NCBI RefSeq assembly: GCF_011043545.1
Contig: NZ_JAAKGP010000001.1
Coordinates: 124,001 to 188,000, forward strand
Origin: Rhodobacter sp. SGA-6-6
Lineage (GTDB): Bacteria > Pseudomonadota > Alphaproteobacteria > Rhodobacterales > Rhodobacteraceae
Direction of reading: 5' to 3'
Length of the DNA: 64,000 nucleotides
The position numbers and the translations under genes are program-made. The notes beneath the pieces are model-generated. The model was not told the origin of the DNA. It did not search any database and saw only the letters and a program-made list of their open reading frames with translations. Shown here piece after piece: positions 1 to 11,100 of this stretch (positions are counted from its first letter, which is position 1; each line of letters opens with the position of its first letter).

Positions 1-456
1 CAGGATCGAGAAATAGACCACCCAGTCGTGGCCGAAGAGGATCGGCCCGGCCACCGGAATCTTCGCCAGCGCATCGGGCAGCAGGCCCACGGTATGCGGC
101 GGCTTGATGCCGTTGTAGCCCTGTCCGCCAAGGCTGCTGAGCCCCAGGCCGAACAGCGTCAGCGCCAGCCCGGTCGCCACCTGGTTGGCCAGGAACACCT
201 GGGTCAGCGCGGCGAAGATCAGGCTCAGCGCCGCCCCCGCCACTGCCCCGCCGAGGAAGCCGGCGAAGGGGCTGCCGGTATGGACCGCCACGACGAAGCC
301 GCCGAGGGCGCCGACGATCATCATCCCCTCGACGCCGAGGTTGAGGACGCCCGAACGCTCCACCACCGCCTCGCCGAGCGCGGCCAGCAGGATCGGCACC
401 GAGGTCGCCATGAGGCCCGCGATCAGGATGACCGGATTGATACCGCCGAAATCCAT
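1..456 (-). CDS. ABC transporter permease, nucleoside/BMP type (partial)
   Basis: Inner-membrane permease of an importer of the YufQ/NupQ type, which takes up nucleosides or purines. Only the N-terminal 152 residues are in the window; the gene runs off the left edge. The visible part is a series of hydrophobic segments and includes the family signature GVLNLGVEGMM near residue 40. Its start codon shares one base with the stop of the upstream permease, so the two are translationally coupled and probably form a heterodimeric channel. The xanthine dehydrogenase genes further upstream in the same operon favour purines or nucleosides as substrate. That is inference, because no binding protein is visible here. 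Confidence 0.9.
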   Translation of the reverse strand, partial: MDFGGINPVILIAGLMATSVPILLAALGEAVVERSGVLNLGVEGMMIVGALGGFVVAVHTGSPFAGFLGGAVAGAALSLIFAALTQVFLANQVATGLALTLFGLGLSSLGGQGYNGIKPPHTVGLLPDALAKIPVAGPILFGHDWVVYFSIL

Positions 457-1550
457 CACTTCGCCCCCGCGGTTGCAGCCGCCGCCGGCAGGCGGAAGCG
501 GTAGTTGGTCAGCACGTCGACGCCCAGCAGGAAGAACAGCAGCATTCCCTGGAACACCTGGATCGCCGCCGAGGGCAGGCCGAGGTTGGTGGAGGCCATC
601 TCACCGCCCACGTAGGTCAGTGCCATCAGGAAGCCCGCCAGCACGATCCCCAGCGGGTTCAGCCGGCCGAGGAAGGCGACGATGATCGCGGTGAAGCCGT
701 AGCCGGTGTTGAAGTCGATGCTGATCTGCCCGGCCGGGCCCGCCACCTCGAACAGGCCCGCAAGGCCCGCCAGCGCGCCGGAGATGCCCATGCACATCAC
801 CACCAGCCGGGTCGGGTTGACGCCGTGGAAGCGCGCCGCCCGCGGCGCCTGCCCCGCCAGCCGGATCTGGAAGCCGGCGATGTGGCGGGTCAGCAGGATG
901 TAGATCAGCACCGCCGTCACCAGCGCCGCCACCCCGCCCCAGTGCAGGCCCAGGCTCTCGATCAGATAGCCGTTCTTCGCCGCCGGATAGGTGTTGAAGT
1001 TGCGGCTGCCGGGGAAGCCCATGCCTTCCGGGTTCTTCAGGAACGAGGTCGAGGCCTTGGCAAGGATCGTCTGCGCCACATAGACCAGCATCAGCGAGAC
1101 CAGGATCTCGTTGGTGTTGAACCGCGTCTTCAGGATCGCCGGGATCATCGCCCAGAGCCAGCCGCCGAAGGCGCCGGCAATCACCATCGCCGGGAAGATC
1201 AGCCGGTTCTCGGTCGGGAACACCGCCAGCCCCACCGCCGCGCCGCAGATGGCGCCGATGATGTATTGCCCTTCCGCCCCGATGTTCCAGATCCCGGCCC
1301 GGAAGCCGAGCGCGAGGCCGATGGCGATCAGGATCAGCGGCCCCGCCTTCACCAGCAGTTGCCCGCGCAGGTAGAAGGCGAATTCGCCGAAGATCGGGTC
1401 CCAGAAGATGGTGCGGATCACCTCGATCGGGTTCTTGCCCATGGCGGCGAAGAGGATGCCGCCCACCACCATGGTCAGCAGCACCGCGACCGGCGGCGTG
1501 GCGTAAAGCCAGAACCGGCTGGGGTTCGGGCGTTTCTCAAGCCGGATCAT
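456..1550 (-). CDS. ABC transporter permease, nucleoside/BMP type
   Basis: A 364-residue inner-membrane permease of the YufP/NupP type. A hydrophobic segment lies at about residues 17-37 and several more follow. The motif GIWNIGAEGQYIIGA, near residue 85, is characteristic of the family. The tail is hydrophilic and short. The stop overlaps the start of the next permease by one base. The ATP-binding gene lies 39 bp upstream, and a perfect palindrome at 1562-1582 fills that gap. Function as half of a purine/nucleoside import channel is inferred from family and from the adjoining xdh genes. Confidence 0.93.
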   Translation of the reverse strand: MIRLEKRPNPSRFWLYATPPVAVLLTMVVGGILFAAMGKNPIEVIRTIFWDPIFGEFAFYLRGQLLVKAGPLILIAIGLALGFRAGIWNIGAEGQYIIGAICGAAVGLAVFPTENRLIFPAMVIAGAFGGWLWAMIPAILKTRFNTNEILVSLMLVYVAQTILAKASTSFLKNPEGMGFPGSRNFNTYPAAKNGYLIESLGLHWGGVAALVTAVLIYILLTRHIAGFQIRLAGQAPRAARFHGVNPTRLVVMCMGISGALAGLAGLFEVAGPAGQISIDFNTGYGFTAIIVAFLGRLNPLGIVLAGFLMALTYVGGEMASTNLGLPSAAIQVFQGMLLFFLLGVDVLTNYRFRLPAAAATAGAK

Positions 1551-1561
1551 GCGGACACCCC

Positions 1562-1582
1562 CGATTTTTCGGCGAAAAATCG
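1562..1582. repeat. Perfect palindrome, dispersed family copy 1
   Basis: Two 10-base arms, CGATTTTTCG and CGAAAAATCG, flank a single central G. It occupies most of the 39-bp gap between the ATP-binding gene and the first permease. The same arms recur at 4089-4109 with a central C, and a looser relative sits at 22476-22500. In RNA it would form a hairpin with an almost absent loop, so action as a DNA site is as likely as RNA processing or attenuation. Confidence 0.8.
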
Positions 1583-1589
1583 CATTCCC

Positions 1590-3149
1590 TCATTCCGCAT
1601 GATGCGCAACCTCCATCCCGTGGGCGCCGCCCATCATCAGGCCGATCTGGTCCATGGTCAGGCCCTGAACCGGCACCGGCTTCGTCAGCCGCCCCTCGTT
1701 CAGCACCGCGAAATTGTCCGAGACCTCCAGCAGTTCGTCGAGGTCCTGGCTGATCACCACCACCGCGGCGCCTTCCGCCGCGCGGTCGAGGATCGCCTGC
1801 CGGATCGCCGCCGCGGCGGCGGCGTCCACCCCCCAGGTCGGTTGGTTGATCACGATCACCGAGGGCGACTGGTTCAACTCGCGCCCCATCAGGAACTTCT
1901 GCAGGTTGCCGCCCGACAGCGCCCGCGCCGCCACCTCCGGCCCCGGGGTGCGCACGTCGTATTCGGCGATCACCTCCTCGGCGAAGGCGCGGGTCTTGCC
2001 CCAGTCGATGAAGCCGCGGTTCACCAGCCCGCGCCGGATCGCGCCGGTCAGGAAGGCGTTCTCGATCAGGCTCATGTCCGGGGCCGCCGCATGGCCGTAG
2101 CGGTCCTCGGGGGCGGAGACGAGGCCCGCCTTCCGCCGCTCCACCGGGCCGAGGTCGCCCGCCGCATGGCTGGCGATGCGCAGCCGGTCCGGCTCCACCC
2201 GCAACTCGCCCGACAGCGCCAGCAGCAATTCGTCCTGCCCGTTGCCCGCCACCCCGGCGATGCCGAGGACCTCGCCCTTGGCCACGGTGAAGGAGACGTT
2301 CTTCAGGCTGGTGCCGAAGGGAATGGGCGAGGCGACCGACAGGTCGCTGACGCCGAGCGCGACTTCGCCCTTGTCGACCGGGTGCCGCTCCGGCGGGGTC
2401 AGGGTGGTGCCGACCATCAGCTCGGCCATCTCCCGCGCCGTCCGCTCGCGCGGGGTGCAGGTGCCCACCACCTTGCCGCGGCGCAGGATCGTCGCCTCGT
2501 CGCAGAGCGCCTTGATCTCCTCCAGCTTGTGGCTGATGTAGAGGATCGCCGTGCCCTCGGAGGACAGCTGCCGCAGGGTCTTGAACAGGATCTCCACCTC
2601 CTGCGGCGTCAGCACCGAGGTCGGTTCGTCCATGATCAAGAGCTTCGGGTCCTGCAGCAGGCAGCGGATGATCTCCACCCGCTGGCGCTCGCCCGCCGAC
2701 AGGTCGCCCACCATCCGCGCCGGGTCCAGCGGCAGGCCGTATTCCTCGCTGACCGCGCGGATGCGGCTGGCGAGTTCCCGCATCGGCGGCGGGCTTTCCA
2801 TCCCCAGGGCCACGTTCTCGGCCACGTTCAGCGCCTCGAACAGGCTGAAGTGCTGGAACACCATCGCCACCCCCAGCCGCCGCGCCTCGGCCGGCTTGGC
2901 CGGCTGGTAGGGCTGGCCGCGGAAGGTCATGCTGCCGCTGTCGGGCCGGACCAGCCCGTAGATCATCTTGACCAGCGTGGATTTCCCCGCGCCGTTCTCG
3001 CCCAGCAGGGCATGGACCTCGCCCTCGCCGACGGTGAAGCCGACATCGCTGTTGGCGATCACCCCCGGATAGGCCTTGGTCACGCCGCTGATCTTCAGCA
3101 GCTCAGGCCGTCCGGCCCCGCCGCCCTTTTCCGTCCCCGTTCCCGTCAT
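1590..3149 (-). CDS. ABC transporter ATP-binding protein (duplicated ABC domains)
   Basis: A 519-residue protein with two ABC domains, as in the YufO/RbsA group that energises nucleoside and sugar import. The first domain has Walker A GENGAGKST (about residues 50-58), signature LSAGERQ and Walker B LLIMDEPTS. The second has a degenerate Walker A (GVAGNGQDE), signature LSGGNLQ and a Walker B ending INQPTWGVD. One competent and one degenerate site is normal for this family. The start overlaps the 3' end of xdhC by 47 bp, so it is read from the same transcript as the xdh genes. Confidence 0.93.
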   Translation of the reverse strand: MTGTGTEKGGGAGRPELLKISGVTKAYPGVIANSDVGFTVGEGEVHALLGENGAGKSTLVKMIYGLVRPDSGSMTFRGQPYQPAKPAEARRLGVAMVFQHFSLFEALNVAENVALGMESPPPMRELASRIRAVSEEYGLPLDPARMVGDLSAGERQRVEIIRCLLQDPKLLIMDEPTSVLTPQEVEILFKTLRQLSSEGTAILYISHKLEEIKALCDEATILRRGKVVGTCTPRERTAREMAELMVGTTLTPPERHPVDKGEVALGVSDLSVASPIPFGTSLKNVSFTVAKGEVLGIAGVAGNGQDELLLALSGELRVEPDRLRIASHAAGDLGPVERRKAGLVSAPEDRYGHAAAPDMSLIENAFLTGAIRRGLVNRGFIDWGKTRAFAEEVIAEYDVRTPGPEVAARALSGGNLQKFLMGRELNQSPSVIVINQPTWGVDAAAAAAIRQAILDRAAEGAAVVVISQDLDELLEVSDNFAVLNEGRLTKPVPVQGLTMDQIGLMMGGAHGMEVAHHAE

Positions 3150-4083
3150 CCGCGATCTCCGTCTCGGATTTTCTTTTCATTTTGAGTAGCTGGACCGCGA
3201 CACCCAATGCAATCGCCTGCGGAAGCTTGCCCAGGGATCGGTCCCCGATGGGACAGGTGATGCGGTCGATGGCAAGGGGCTGGTGCCCCAGTGCCCGCAG
3301 GCGCGACCGGAACCGCGCCCATTTGGTGGCCGAGCCGATCAGGCCCAGCCAGCCGAAGCCCCGCAGCAGGAGCCGGTGGCAAAGCTCCAGGTCCAGCGCG
3401 TGGGAATAGGTGACGATCAGATGCAGCGCCTCGGCCGGCGCATGGGCCGCCAGCGCCTCGGGCGCGGGGGACCAGACCGGGGTCACGCCCTCGGGGATGT
3501 CCTCGGGGAACCGCTCGCGGCCGGTGTCGACCCAGGTGATCTGGAATTCCGGCAGCGGCGCGATCACCGAGACCATTGCCCGGCCGACATGGCCGGCGCC
3601 CCAGATCCACAGCTGCCGCTTCGCCACCGCCACAGGCTCGACCAGCCAGCCCTCGACCAGCCGCGCCGCCGGAAGCTGGCCCTGGCCGCGCGCATCGGCC
3701 AGCAGGCGGTGCACCGCCAGCGGCATCTCCCCCGTGCCGGTGGCCACCGCCGCCCGGCCTTCCATTTCCGCCAGCGCCGCCTCGTCCACCACCGCGGTGA
3801 CCAGCGTCACCGCCCCGCCGCAGCACTGGCCGAGCGCCGGCCCCAGCGGCACCCGCGTCCCCACCGGCCCGCCGCGCCGCGCCAGCAGCGCCCGCGCCTT
3901 CTCGGCCGCATCGTATTCCAGCGTGCCGCCGCCGATGGTGCCGCTCTGGCCCCCCGGCCAGACCAGCATCTCGGCCCCCGGCTCGCGCGGGGAGGACCCG
4001 TCATGCGCCGCGACCACGACGCGCGCGACCGGGCCATGCGCCGCCACCGCGGCGCGCAGGGCGACCGGATCAAGCATCGGCAT
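3103..4083 (-). CDS. xdhC: Xanthine dehydrogenase maturation factor XdhC
   Basis: A 326-residue molybdenum cofactor chaperone that binds Moco, promotes its sulfuration and delivers it to XdhB. The N-terminal XdhC/CoxI domain contains GQCCGGAVTL near residue 90, and a Rossmann-type domain begins at LWIWGAGHVGRA near 160. The start at ATG 4081-4083 (MPMLDP) was chosen because a purine-rich stretch precedes it. The second ATG, 4075-4077, is the alternative. The gene overlaps the end of xdhB by 14 bp. The perfect palindrome at 4089-4109 lies immediately upstream of the start, so it could affect initiation. Confidence 0.93.
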   Translation of the reverse strand: MPMLDPVALRAAVAAHGPVARVVVAAHDGSSPREPGAEMLVWPGGQSGTIGGGTLEYDAAEKARALLARRGGPVGTRVPLGPALGQCCGGAVTLVTAVVDEAALAEMEGRAAVATGTGEMPLAVHRLLADARGQGQLPAARLVEGWLVEPVAVAKRQLWIWGAGHVGRAMVSVIAPLPEFQITWVDTGRERFPEDIPEGVTPVWSPAPEALAAHAPAEALHLIVTYSHALDLELCHRLLLRGFGWLGLIGSATKWARFRSRLRALGHQPLAIDRITCPIGDRSLGKLPQAIALGVAVQLLKMKRKSETEIADDGNGDGKGRRGRTA

Positions 4084-6478
4084 TCCCCCGATTTTTCGCC
4101 GAAAAATCGTGCCCGGCCCGCACCCGATCCACCGCCGCCAGCACCGCCTCAGCGGTCGCCGGCGCCCGCAGGTCGGGATAGACCGAGCCGTCGCCGCAAG
4201 CCTCGACCGCATGGGACAGGGCCAGGAAGGCCGAGATGCCCAGGTTGAACGGCGGCTCGCCCACTGCCTTCGACTTGCCGACCGAATCCTCGGGGTTCGG
4301 CCGTTCCCACAGCTTCACGTTGAACACCCGCGGCCGGTCGGAACAGGCCGGGATCTTGTAGGTGCTCGGCGCATGGGTCGCCAGCCGGCCCTTGCCGTCC
4401 CAGACCAGCTCCTCGGTGGTCAGCCAGCCCGCGCCCTGGACATAGGCGCCCTCGACCTGGCCGATGTCCAGCGCGGGGTTCAGGCTCGATCCGGTGTCGT
4501 GCAGGATGTCCGCCCGCAGGATGCGGTTCTCGCCGGTCAGGGTGTCGATCACCACCTCGCTGACCGCCACGCCATAGGCGAAGTAGAAGAACGGCCGGCC
4601 CTGTCCCTTCACCCGGTCCCAGGTGATCTTCGGCGTGGCGTAATAGCCGGTGGAGGACAGGCTGACCCGCGCCTGATAGGCCCAGGCCGCGACCTGCTCG
4701 AAGGGATATTCCGCCCCCTCGACCCGGACCATGCCGTCCTCGAACCGCACCTTGTCGGCGGTGACCTGATGCTTCTCGGCAAGGAAGGCGGCCATCCGGT
4801 CGCGGATCGCCTCGGCCGCCTGTTTCGAGGCCATGCCGTTCAGGTCCGACCCCGACGACGCCGCGGTGGCCGAGGTGTTCGGCACCTTGCCGGTATCGGT
4901 GGGCGTGATCCGCACCTTTTCGGCGTCCAGCCCGAAGACATGCGCCACCACCTGCGCCACCTTCTGGTTCAGCCCCTGCCCCATCTCGGTGCCGCCATGG
5001 TTCAGGTGGACGGACCCGTCCTGATAGACATGCACCAGCGCGCCGGCCTGGTTCAGCCAGGTCAGGGTGAAGGAAATCCCGAACTTCACCGGGGTGAAGG
5101 CGATCCCGCGTTTCAGCACCGGGCTTCCGGCGTTCCATTCGGCAATCTCGGCCTTGCGGCCCCAGTAGTCGCAGGAGGCCAGCAGCTCGTCCATCATCGC
5201 CCGGCCGATGAAATCCTCGACCGGCATCCGGTAGGGGGTGGTCTGCACCTCCGGTTCCGCCGCCTTCGGCGAATGCGCCCCGGCATAGCGCTTGCCGGTG
5301 CCCGGACCCGTCTTCACATCGCCCATCTCGCGGTAATAGTTGACGCGGCGCACCTCCACCGGGTCCTTCTTCAGCGCAAAGGCGATGTGGTCCATCACCC
5401 GTTCCGCCCCGATGATCCCCTGCGGCCCGCCGAAGCCGCGATAGGCGGTGCCGCTGGCGGTGTTGGTCTTCAGCCGATGGCTCTCGATGCGGATGTTCGG
5501 CATCCAGTAGCAGTTCTCGGCGTGCAGCATCGCCCGGTCGGCCACCGCCAGGGACAGGTCCTGCGACCAGCCGCAGCGGATCAGGTGGACGTATTCGATG
5601 CCCAGAACCCGACCCTCGTCGTCATGGCCGACCTTGTAGCGGACCTTGATGTCATGGCGCTTGCCGGTCACCACCATGTCGTCGTCGCGGTCGTAGCGCA
5701 TCTTGCAGGCGCGCCCGGTCATGCGGGCGGCCAGCGCGCAGGAGATCGCCAGCCAGTTGCCCTGCGCTTCCTTGCCGCCGAAGCCGCCGCCCATCCGCCG
5801 GGTCTCCACCCGCACCGCCGACATCGGCAGGTGCAGGGCATGGGCGACCTTGTGCTGCACTTCCGTCGGGTGCTGGGTCGAGGAATAGACATGCACCCCG
5901 CCGTCGTCGCCCGGCACCGCCGCGGCGATCTGGCCCTCCAGGTAGAAATGCTCCTGCCCGCCGACCTCCAGCTCGCCCTCGATCACATGCGGGGCGGCGG
6001 CGATGGCCGCGGCAGCATCGCCCATGGTCCAGACCGAAGGCCCGTCCTCGAAGCGGGAATTGGCGGCCAACGCCTCTTCCGGCGTCAAGAGGGCCGGGGC
6101 TTCCCGATACTCGATCTTCGCCCGCCGAGCCGCCTTGCGGGCGGCGAGGTGGCTTTCCGCCACCACGATGAAGATCGGCCGGGAGTGGAACTCGATCTGC
6201 TTCGAGGTCAGCAGCGGCTCGTCGCCCAGCGAGGGCGAACAGTCCGGGATGCCGTGGAACTCGCGCTCCAGATCCTCGGCGGTGATCACCGCCACCACGC
6301 CGGGGGCGCTGCGCACCGCCGAGAGGTCCATCGCGGTGATCTCGCCGCAGGTGATGGTAGACAGGCCGAAGGCCAGGTGCAGCACCCCCGCCGGCAGCGG
6401 GATGTCGTCCAGATAGCGCGCCTGCCCGGTCACATGCAGCGGCGCGGAATCGTGGGGAAGCGGCTTGCCGATGCTCAT
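4070..6478 (-). CDS. xdhB: Xanthine dehydrogenase molybdenum-binding subunit
   Basis: An 802-residue large subunit that binds the molybdenum cofactor and hydroxylates hypoxanthine and xanthine. The aldehyde oxidase a/b hammerhead domain comes first, followed by the Moco-binding domain with [13 protein letters not shown]. The general-base glutamate lies in VGEPPFN at about residue 741, matching the active-site Glu of R. capsulatus XdhB. The frame stays open upstream, but ATG 6476-6478 (MSIGKPLPH) fits the family and overlaps the xdhA stop by four bases. The last residues are encoded by a dispersed palindrome, so the tail [12 protein letters not shown] is probably lineage-specific. Confidence 0.96.
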   Translation of the reverse strand: MSIGKPLPHDSAPLHVTGQARYLDDIPLPAGVLHLAFGLSTITCGEITAMDLSAVRSAPGVVAVITAEDLEREFHGIPDCSPSLGDEPLLTSKQIEFHSRPIFIVVAESHLAARKAARRAKIEYREAPALLTPEEALAANSRFEDGPSVWTMGDAAAAIAAAPHVIEGELEVGGQEHFYLEGQIAAAVPGDDGGVHVYSSTQHPTEVQHKVAHALHLPMSAVRVETRRMGGGFGGKEAQGNWLAISCALAARMTGRACKMRYDRDDDMVVTGKRHDIKVRYKVGHDDEGRVLGIEYVHLIRCGWSQDLSLAVADRAMLHAENCYWMPNIRIESHRLKTNTASGTAYRGFGGPQGIIGAERVMDHIAFALKKDPVEVRRVNYYREMGDVKTGPGTGKRYAGAHSPKAAEPEVQTTPYRMPVEDFIGRAMMDELLASCDYWGRKAEIAEWNAGSPVLKRGIAFTPVKFGISFTLTWLNQAGALVHVYQDGSVHLNHGGTEMGQGLNQKVAQVVAHVFGLDAEKVRITPTDTGKVPNTSATAASSGSDLNGMASKQAAEAIRDRMAAFLAEKHQVTADKVRFEDGMVRVEGAEYPFEQVAAWAYQARVSLSSTGYYATPKITWDRVKGQGRPFFYFAYGVAVSEVVIDTLTGENRILRADILHDTGSSLNPALDIGQVEGAYVQGAGWLTTEELVWDGKGRLATHAPSTYKIPACSDRPRVFNVKLWERPNPEDSVGKSKAVGEPPFNLGISAFLALSHAVEACGDGSVYPDLRAPATAEAVLAAVDRVRAGHDFSAKNRGNADA
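4089..4109. repeat. Perfect palindrome inside the xdhB 3' end, dispersed family copy 2
   Basis: Arms CGATTTTTCG and CGAAAAATCG around a central C. Unlike copy 1 it lies inside a reading frame: on the minus strand it encodes the XdhB tail residues DFSAKNR, eight codons before the end. It also sits six bases ahead of the xdhC start codon. The coding sequence has apparently absorbed or been extended by the element. Confidence 0.8.
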
Positions 6479-7881
6479 GCCTCCACCTCCAGCACCGAGA
6501 CCGGAACCCCGGCCAGATCGTGGAAATAGCGCCGCATCATGTTCTGCGCGGTCTTCATCCGGTAGGCGGAAGAGGCGCGCATGTCGGTCAGCGGTGCGAA
6601 GTCCTGTGCCATGGCCTGCATGGCCCGGGTGATGGTCGCTTCGGTCCACTCATGGCCCTGAAGGGCCGCCTCGGCGTGGGAGGCGCGCTTGGGGATGCCG
6701 GCCATGCCGCCGAAGGCGATCCGCGCATCCGTCACGCGGCCATCCGCGATGGTGACGTTGAAGCAGCCGCAGACCGCGCTGATGTCCTGGTCGAAGCGCT
6801 TCGACAGCTTGTAGCAGCGCAGGGCGGGCGCGGTGACGGGAATGCTCACCGCCTCGACGAATTCGCCCGGCAGACGGTTCTGCTTGCGGTATTCGATGAA
6901 GAACTGCTCCAGCGGCATCTCGCGCCGGTCGTTGCCGCGCCGCAGGTGCAGCGTGGCGTCCAGCGCGATCAGCGCCGGCGGGCCGTCGCCGATGGGCGAG
7001 CCGTTGGCGATGTTGCCGCCGATGGTGGCCGCGTTCCGGACCTGGGTGCTGGCATAACGCCGCAGCATCTCGGCGAAGGAGGGGTGCAGGTCCTGCACCG
7101 CCGCCCGCAGATCGGTGATCGTCACCCCGGCGCCGATGCGCAGGGTGTCGCCCTGCCGCTCGATCCGGCGCAGGTCGGCGATGCCGTTCAGGAAGGCCAC
7201 CGGCGTCAGGTCGCGCAGCTGCTTGGTCACCCAGAGACCGACATCCGTTGCCCCCGCCACCAGCACCGCGTCCGGATTGGCCAGATACCACTCCGCCAAT
7301 TCTTCCGAGGTCGTGGGCCGGAACGCCCCCGGCACCTCGGTCGCGGCCAGTTGCGCAAGCCCGGCGCGGTCGGCCGTCATCCACTCCGGCACGGGCGCCT
7401 CAACCGCCGCCTCCGCCGCGCGGATGATCGGGGCATAGCCGGTGCAGCGGCACAGGTTGCCCGCCAGCACGTCGTCATGCGCGCGGTCGCCGTTGGCATG
7501 GGCCACCGCCATCGACACCACGAAGCCCGGGGTGCAGAAACCGCATTGCGAGCCGTGATGTGCCACCATGGCGGATTGCACCGGATGCGCCTGGCCTTGC
7601 GGGCCGGCGATCCCCTCGACCGTGCGCACCGCCTTGCCCTGCAGCTGCGGCAGGAACAGGATGCAGGCGTTCAGCGCCTTCGATCCGTCCTGATCCGTCA
7701 CCATCACGGTGCAGGCGCCGCAATCGCCCTCGTTGCATCCTTCCTTGGTGCCGCAAAGTCCCCGTGTCTCGCGCAGCCAGTCCAGCAGCGTCCGCGTCGG
7801 GCTTTCGCCCGTCACGCGCACCGGCGCCCCGTTCAACAGGAACGCGATCCCAGACTCTGGCCCATCTGCTGGCCCGGTCAT
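6475..7881 (-). CDS. xdhA: Xanthine dehydrogenase FeS/FAD subunit
   Basis: A 468-residue small subunit that passes electrons from molybdenum through two [2Fe-2S] clusters to FAD and NAD. The plant-type cluster ligands are in [15 protein letters not shown] (about residues 43-57). The second cluster is in CGFCTPGF and CRCTGYAP. An FAD-binding domain follows ([23 protein letters not shown]). This is the promoter-proximal gene of the visible minus-strand operon xdhA-xdhB-xdhC-ABC transporter. The two-subunit layout matches R. capsulatus XDH. Confidence 0.96.
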   Translation of the reverse strand: MTGPADGPESGIAFLLNGAPVRVTGESPTRTLLDWLRETRGLCGTKEGCNEGDCGACTVMVTDQDGSKALNACILFLPQLQGKAVRTVEGIAGPQGQAHPVQSAMVAHHGSQCGFCTPGFVVSMAVAHANGDRAHDDVLAGNLCRCTGYAPIIRAAEAAVEAPVPEWMTADRAGLAQLAATEVPGAFRPTTSEELAEWYLANPDAVLVAGATDVGLWVTKQLRDLTPVAFLNGIADLRRIERQGDTLRIGAGVTITDLRAAVQDLHPSFAEMLRRYASTQVRNAATIGGNIANGSPIGDGPPALIALDATLHLRRGNDRREMPLEQFFIEYRKQNRLPGEFVEAVSIPVTAPALRCYKLSKRFDQDISAVCGCFNVTIADGRVTDARIAFGGMAGIPKRASHAEAALQGHEWTEATITRAMQAMAQDFAPLTDMRASSAYRMKTAQNMMRRYFHDLAGVPVSVLEVEA

Positions 7882-8104
7882 ATGTCAGTCCGCCGCCTTC
7901 TCCCCGGTCAGGGCATTCTGCATGGCCGCCCGATGCGGCGTAAAGCGGGCCATGCGCCCTTTATCGTTGCCTCCATCAAGGCCCCGGGGGCGATTCAAGG
8001 CAAGCGGAATTTTATTCCACGGGCGCGAAGCACTTTTGCCCTTTGCCTGAAAGTCGCCCCCTGCACGACTTGCCCTCAACCGCCCCGGCCCCTACCCTGT
8101 TCCC
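7882..8104. promoter_or_regulatory. Divergent promoter region of xdhA and dnaE
   Basis: A 223-bp gap between divergent genes, somewhat less GC-rich than its neighbours. It holds a 13-bp palindrome at 8006-8018 (GGAAT, three T, ATTCC). Ahead of dnaE, TTGCCC, a 17-base spacer and TACCCT could be a weak -35/-10 pair. If real, it would leave almost no leader before the ATG at 8105. No purine-rich ribosome site is obvious before dnaE. The individual elements are weak; only the divergent arrangement is certain. Confidence 0.4.
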
Positions 8105-11100
8105 ATGTCCGGCGCGCCCCGATTCATCCACCTCCGCACCCATACCGAGCACAGCCTTCTGGAAGGCGCGGTGCCGGTGAAGAAGCTGGTCAAGATGGCC
8201 GCGGCGTTGAACATGCCCGCCATCGCCGTCACCGACACCAACAACATGTTCTGCGCGCTGGAATTTTCCAGCCACGCCAAGGATGCCGGCGTCCAGCCCA
8301 TCGTCGGCTGCCAGCTTTCGCTGGCCCACGACCCGGCCGCGCCGGGCGAGAAGCCGCGCCTGCCGGCGCCGGTGGTGCTGCTGGCGCAGTCCGAGCCGGG
8401 CTACATGAACCTGATGAAGCTGAACTCCTGCCTCTACCTGCGGGGCGACGGCCAGCTTCCCCATGTCACGCCCGAGGAACTGGAGACCCATGCCGAGGGC
8501 CTGATCTGCCTGACCGGCGGCCCGGAAGGCCCGGTCGGCCGGCTGCTGCACGCCGGCCAGTTGCCCAAGGCCCGCGCCCTGCTGGAACGCCTCGCCGCCG
8601 CCTATCCCAACCGGCTTTACGTCGAACTGCAGCGCCACCCCGGCGAGGGCGGCCGCCTGCCCGAGGCCGAGGCCGCCACCGAGCGCCCGCTGATCGAACT
8701 GGCCTACGAGATGGGCCTGCCGCTGGTCGCCACCAACGACGTCTATTTCCCGAAAGCCGAGATGTTCGAGGCCCACGATGCGCTGCTTTGCATCGCCGAG
8801 GGCGCCTATGTCGACCAGATGGAGCCGCGCCGCCGGCTGACCCCGCAGCACTACTTCAAGTCCGAAGCCGAGATGTGCGCGCTTTTCGCCGACCTGCCAG
8901 AGGCGCTGGAGAACACGGTGGAGATCGCGAAGCGCTGCGCCTTCATGGCCGGGAAGCGCAAGCCGATCCTGCCCGTCTTCGCCGAGAACGAGGTCGAGGA
9001 ACTGCGCCGCCAGGCCTGGGAGGGGCTGGAACGGCGGCTGGCGGTGATCGAGCTTGCCGCCCCGCGCGAGGATTACGAGGAACGGCTGCGGTTCGAGATC
9101 GGCATCATCGAGAAGATGGGCTTCCCCGGCTACTTCCTGATCGTGTCCGACTTCATCAAATGGGCCAAGGACCAGGGCATCCCGGTCGGCCCCGGCCGCG
9201 GATCCGGCGCGGGGTCGCTGGTGGCCTATGCCCTGCTGATCACCGACCTCGATCCCCTCCGCTATGCCCTGCTGTTCGAGCGCTTCCTGAACCCCGAGCG
9301 GGTCTCGATGCCCGACTTTGACATCGACTTCTGCATGGACCGCCGCGAAGAGGTGATCCGCTACGTGCAGGAGAAATACGGCCGCGACCGGGTGGCGCAG
9401 ATCATCACCTTCGGCGGCCTGATGTCCAAGGCGGCGGTGCGCGACGTGGGCCGGGTGCTGCAACTCTCCTACGGCCAGGTCGACCGGCTGTCGAAGATGA
9501 TCCCGATGGAGGGGGTGAAGCCGGTCTCGATCACCAAGGCACTGGCCGACGAGCCGCGGCTGCGCGAGGCCGCGAAGGAAGAAGTCGTCGGGCGTCTGCT
9601 TGGGTATGCCGAGCAGATCGAGGGGCTTTACCGCTCGGCAGGCACCCATGCCGCCGGCGTGGTCATCGGCGACCGGCCGCTGGACCAGCTGGTGCCGCTC
9701 TACCGCGACCCGCGCTCGGACATGCCGGCCACCCAGTTCAACATGAAATGGGTGGAAGCCGCCGGGCTGGTGAAGTTCGACTTCCTCGGCCTGAAGACCC
9801 TGACGGTGATCCAGGAGGCGATCCGCCTGATCCTGAAATCCGGGCGTCCGCTGCATGTGGCGCAGGACGGCCGCACCCTCTACGACCCGAAGCCGGGGGC
9901 CGAGAACGACATCGGCCATATCCCCTTGGACGACAAGGCCAGCTACGAGCTTTACTCCGCCGCCCGCACCGTCGCCGTGTTCCAGGTGGAAAGCTCGGGG
10001 ATGATGGACGCGCTGCGGAGGATGAAGCCGACCTGCATCGAGGACATCGTGGCGCTGGTGGCGCTGTATCGCCCCGGCCCGATGGAGAACATCCCCACCT
10101 ATTGCGAGGTGAAGAACGGCCTCCGCCCGATCGAGTCGATCCACCCCACCATCGACCATATCCTGGCCGAGACCCAGGGCATCATCGTCTATCAGGAACA
10201 GGTGATGCAGATCGCCCAGGTGATGGCGGGCTATTCGCTCGGCGGCGCCGACCTGTTGCGCCGCGCCATGGGCAAGAAGATCGCCGAGGAGATGGCGAAG
10301 GAGCGGCCGAAGTTCATCGAGGGCTGCACCAAGACCCACGCCATCGACCCGAAGAAATCCGGCGAGGTCTTCGACCTCTTGGAGAAATTCGCCAACTACG
10401 GCTTCAACAAGTCCCACGCCGCCGCCTATGCCGTAGTCAGCTACCAGACCGCCTGGCTGAAGGCGAACCACCCGGTCGAATTCATGGCCGGGGTGATGAA
10501 CTGCGACATCCACCTGACCGACAAGCTGGCGATCTACAAGCGCGAGCTGGACAAGCTGGAGATCGAGACGGTCCCGCCCTGCATCAACCGCTCCCTCGCC
10601 ACCTTCGACGCCCGCGACGGCAAGGTGGTCTACGGCCTGGGCGCGCTGAAGAACGTCGGCGTCGAGGCGATGCGGCTGATCGTCGAGGCGCGTCAGGTGG
10701 ACGGGCGCGAGAAGCCCTTCGCCACCCTGTTCGACTTCGCCCGCCGGGTGGACCTGAAGCGGATCGGCAAGCGCCCCTTGGAGATGCTGGCCCGCGCCGG
10801 CGCCTTCGACCAGCTCGACCCCAACCGCGCCCGGGTGTTCGAGGCTTTGGACGCCCTTGTGGCCTATTCCGCCGCCATCCACGACGCCCGCGCCTCCGAC
10901 CAGGTGTCGCTGTTCGGCGACAGCGGCACCGACATCCCCGAGCCCCGCCTGCCCTGGCGCGACGACTGGCTGCCGGTGGAGCGGCTGGGCAACGAACACC
11001 TGGCGGTCGGCTTCTACCTGTCGGGCCACCCGCTGGACGACTACATGTCGGCACTGAGGCGCAAGGGCGTGAAGACCCTGGCCGAAGTCACCAACGCGGT

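Noticed and set aside
3410-6529. 1039-codon plus-strand open frame opposite xdhB and xdhC
   Set aside because: Antisense shadow; real genes on the minus strand have all expected xanthine dehydrogenase motifs.
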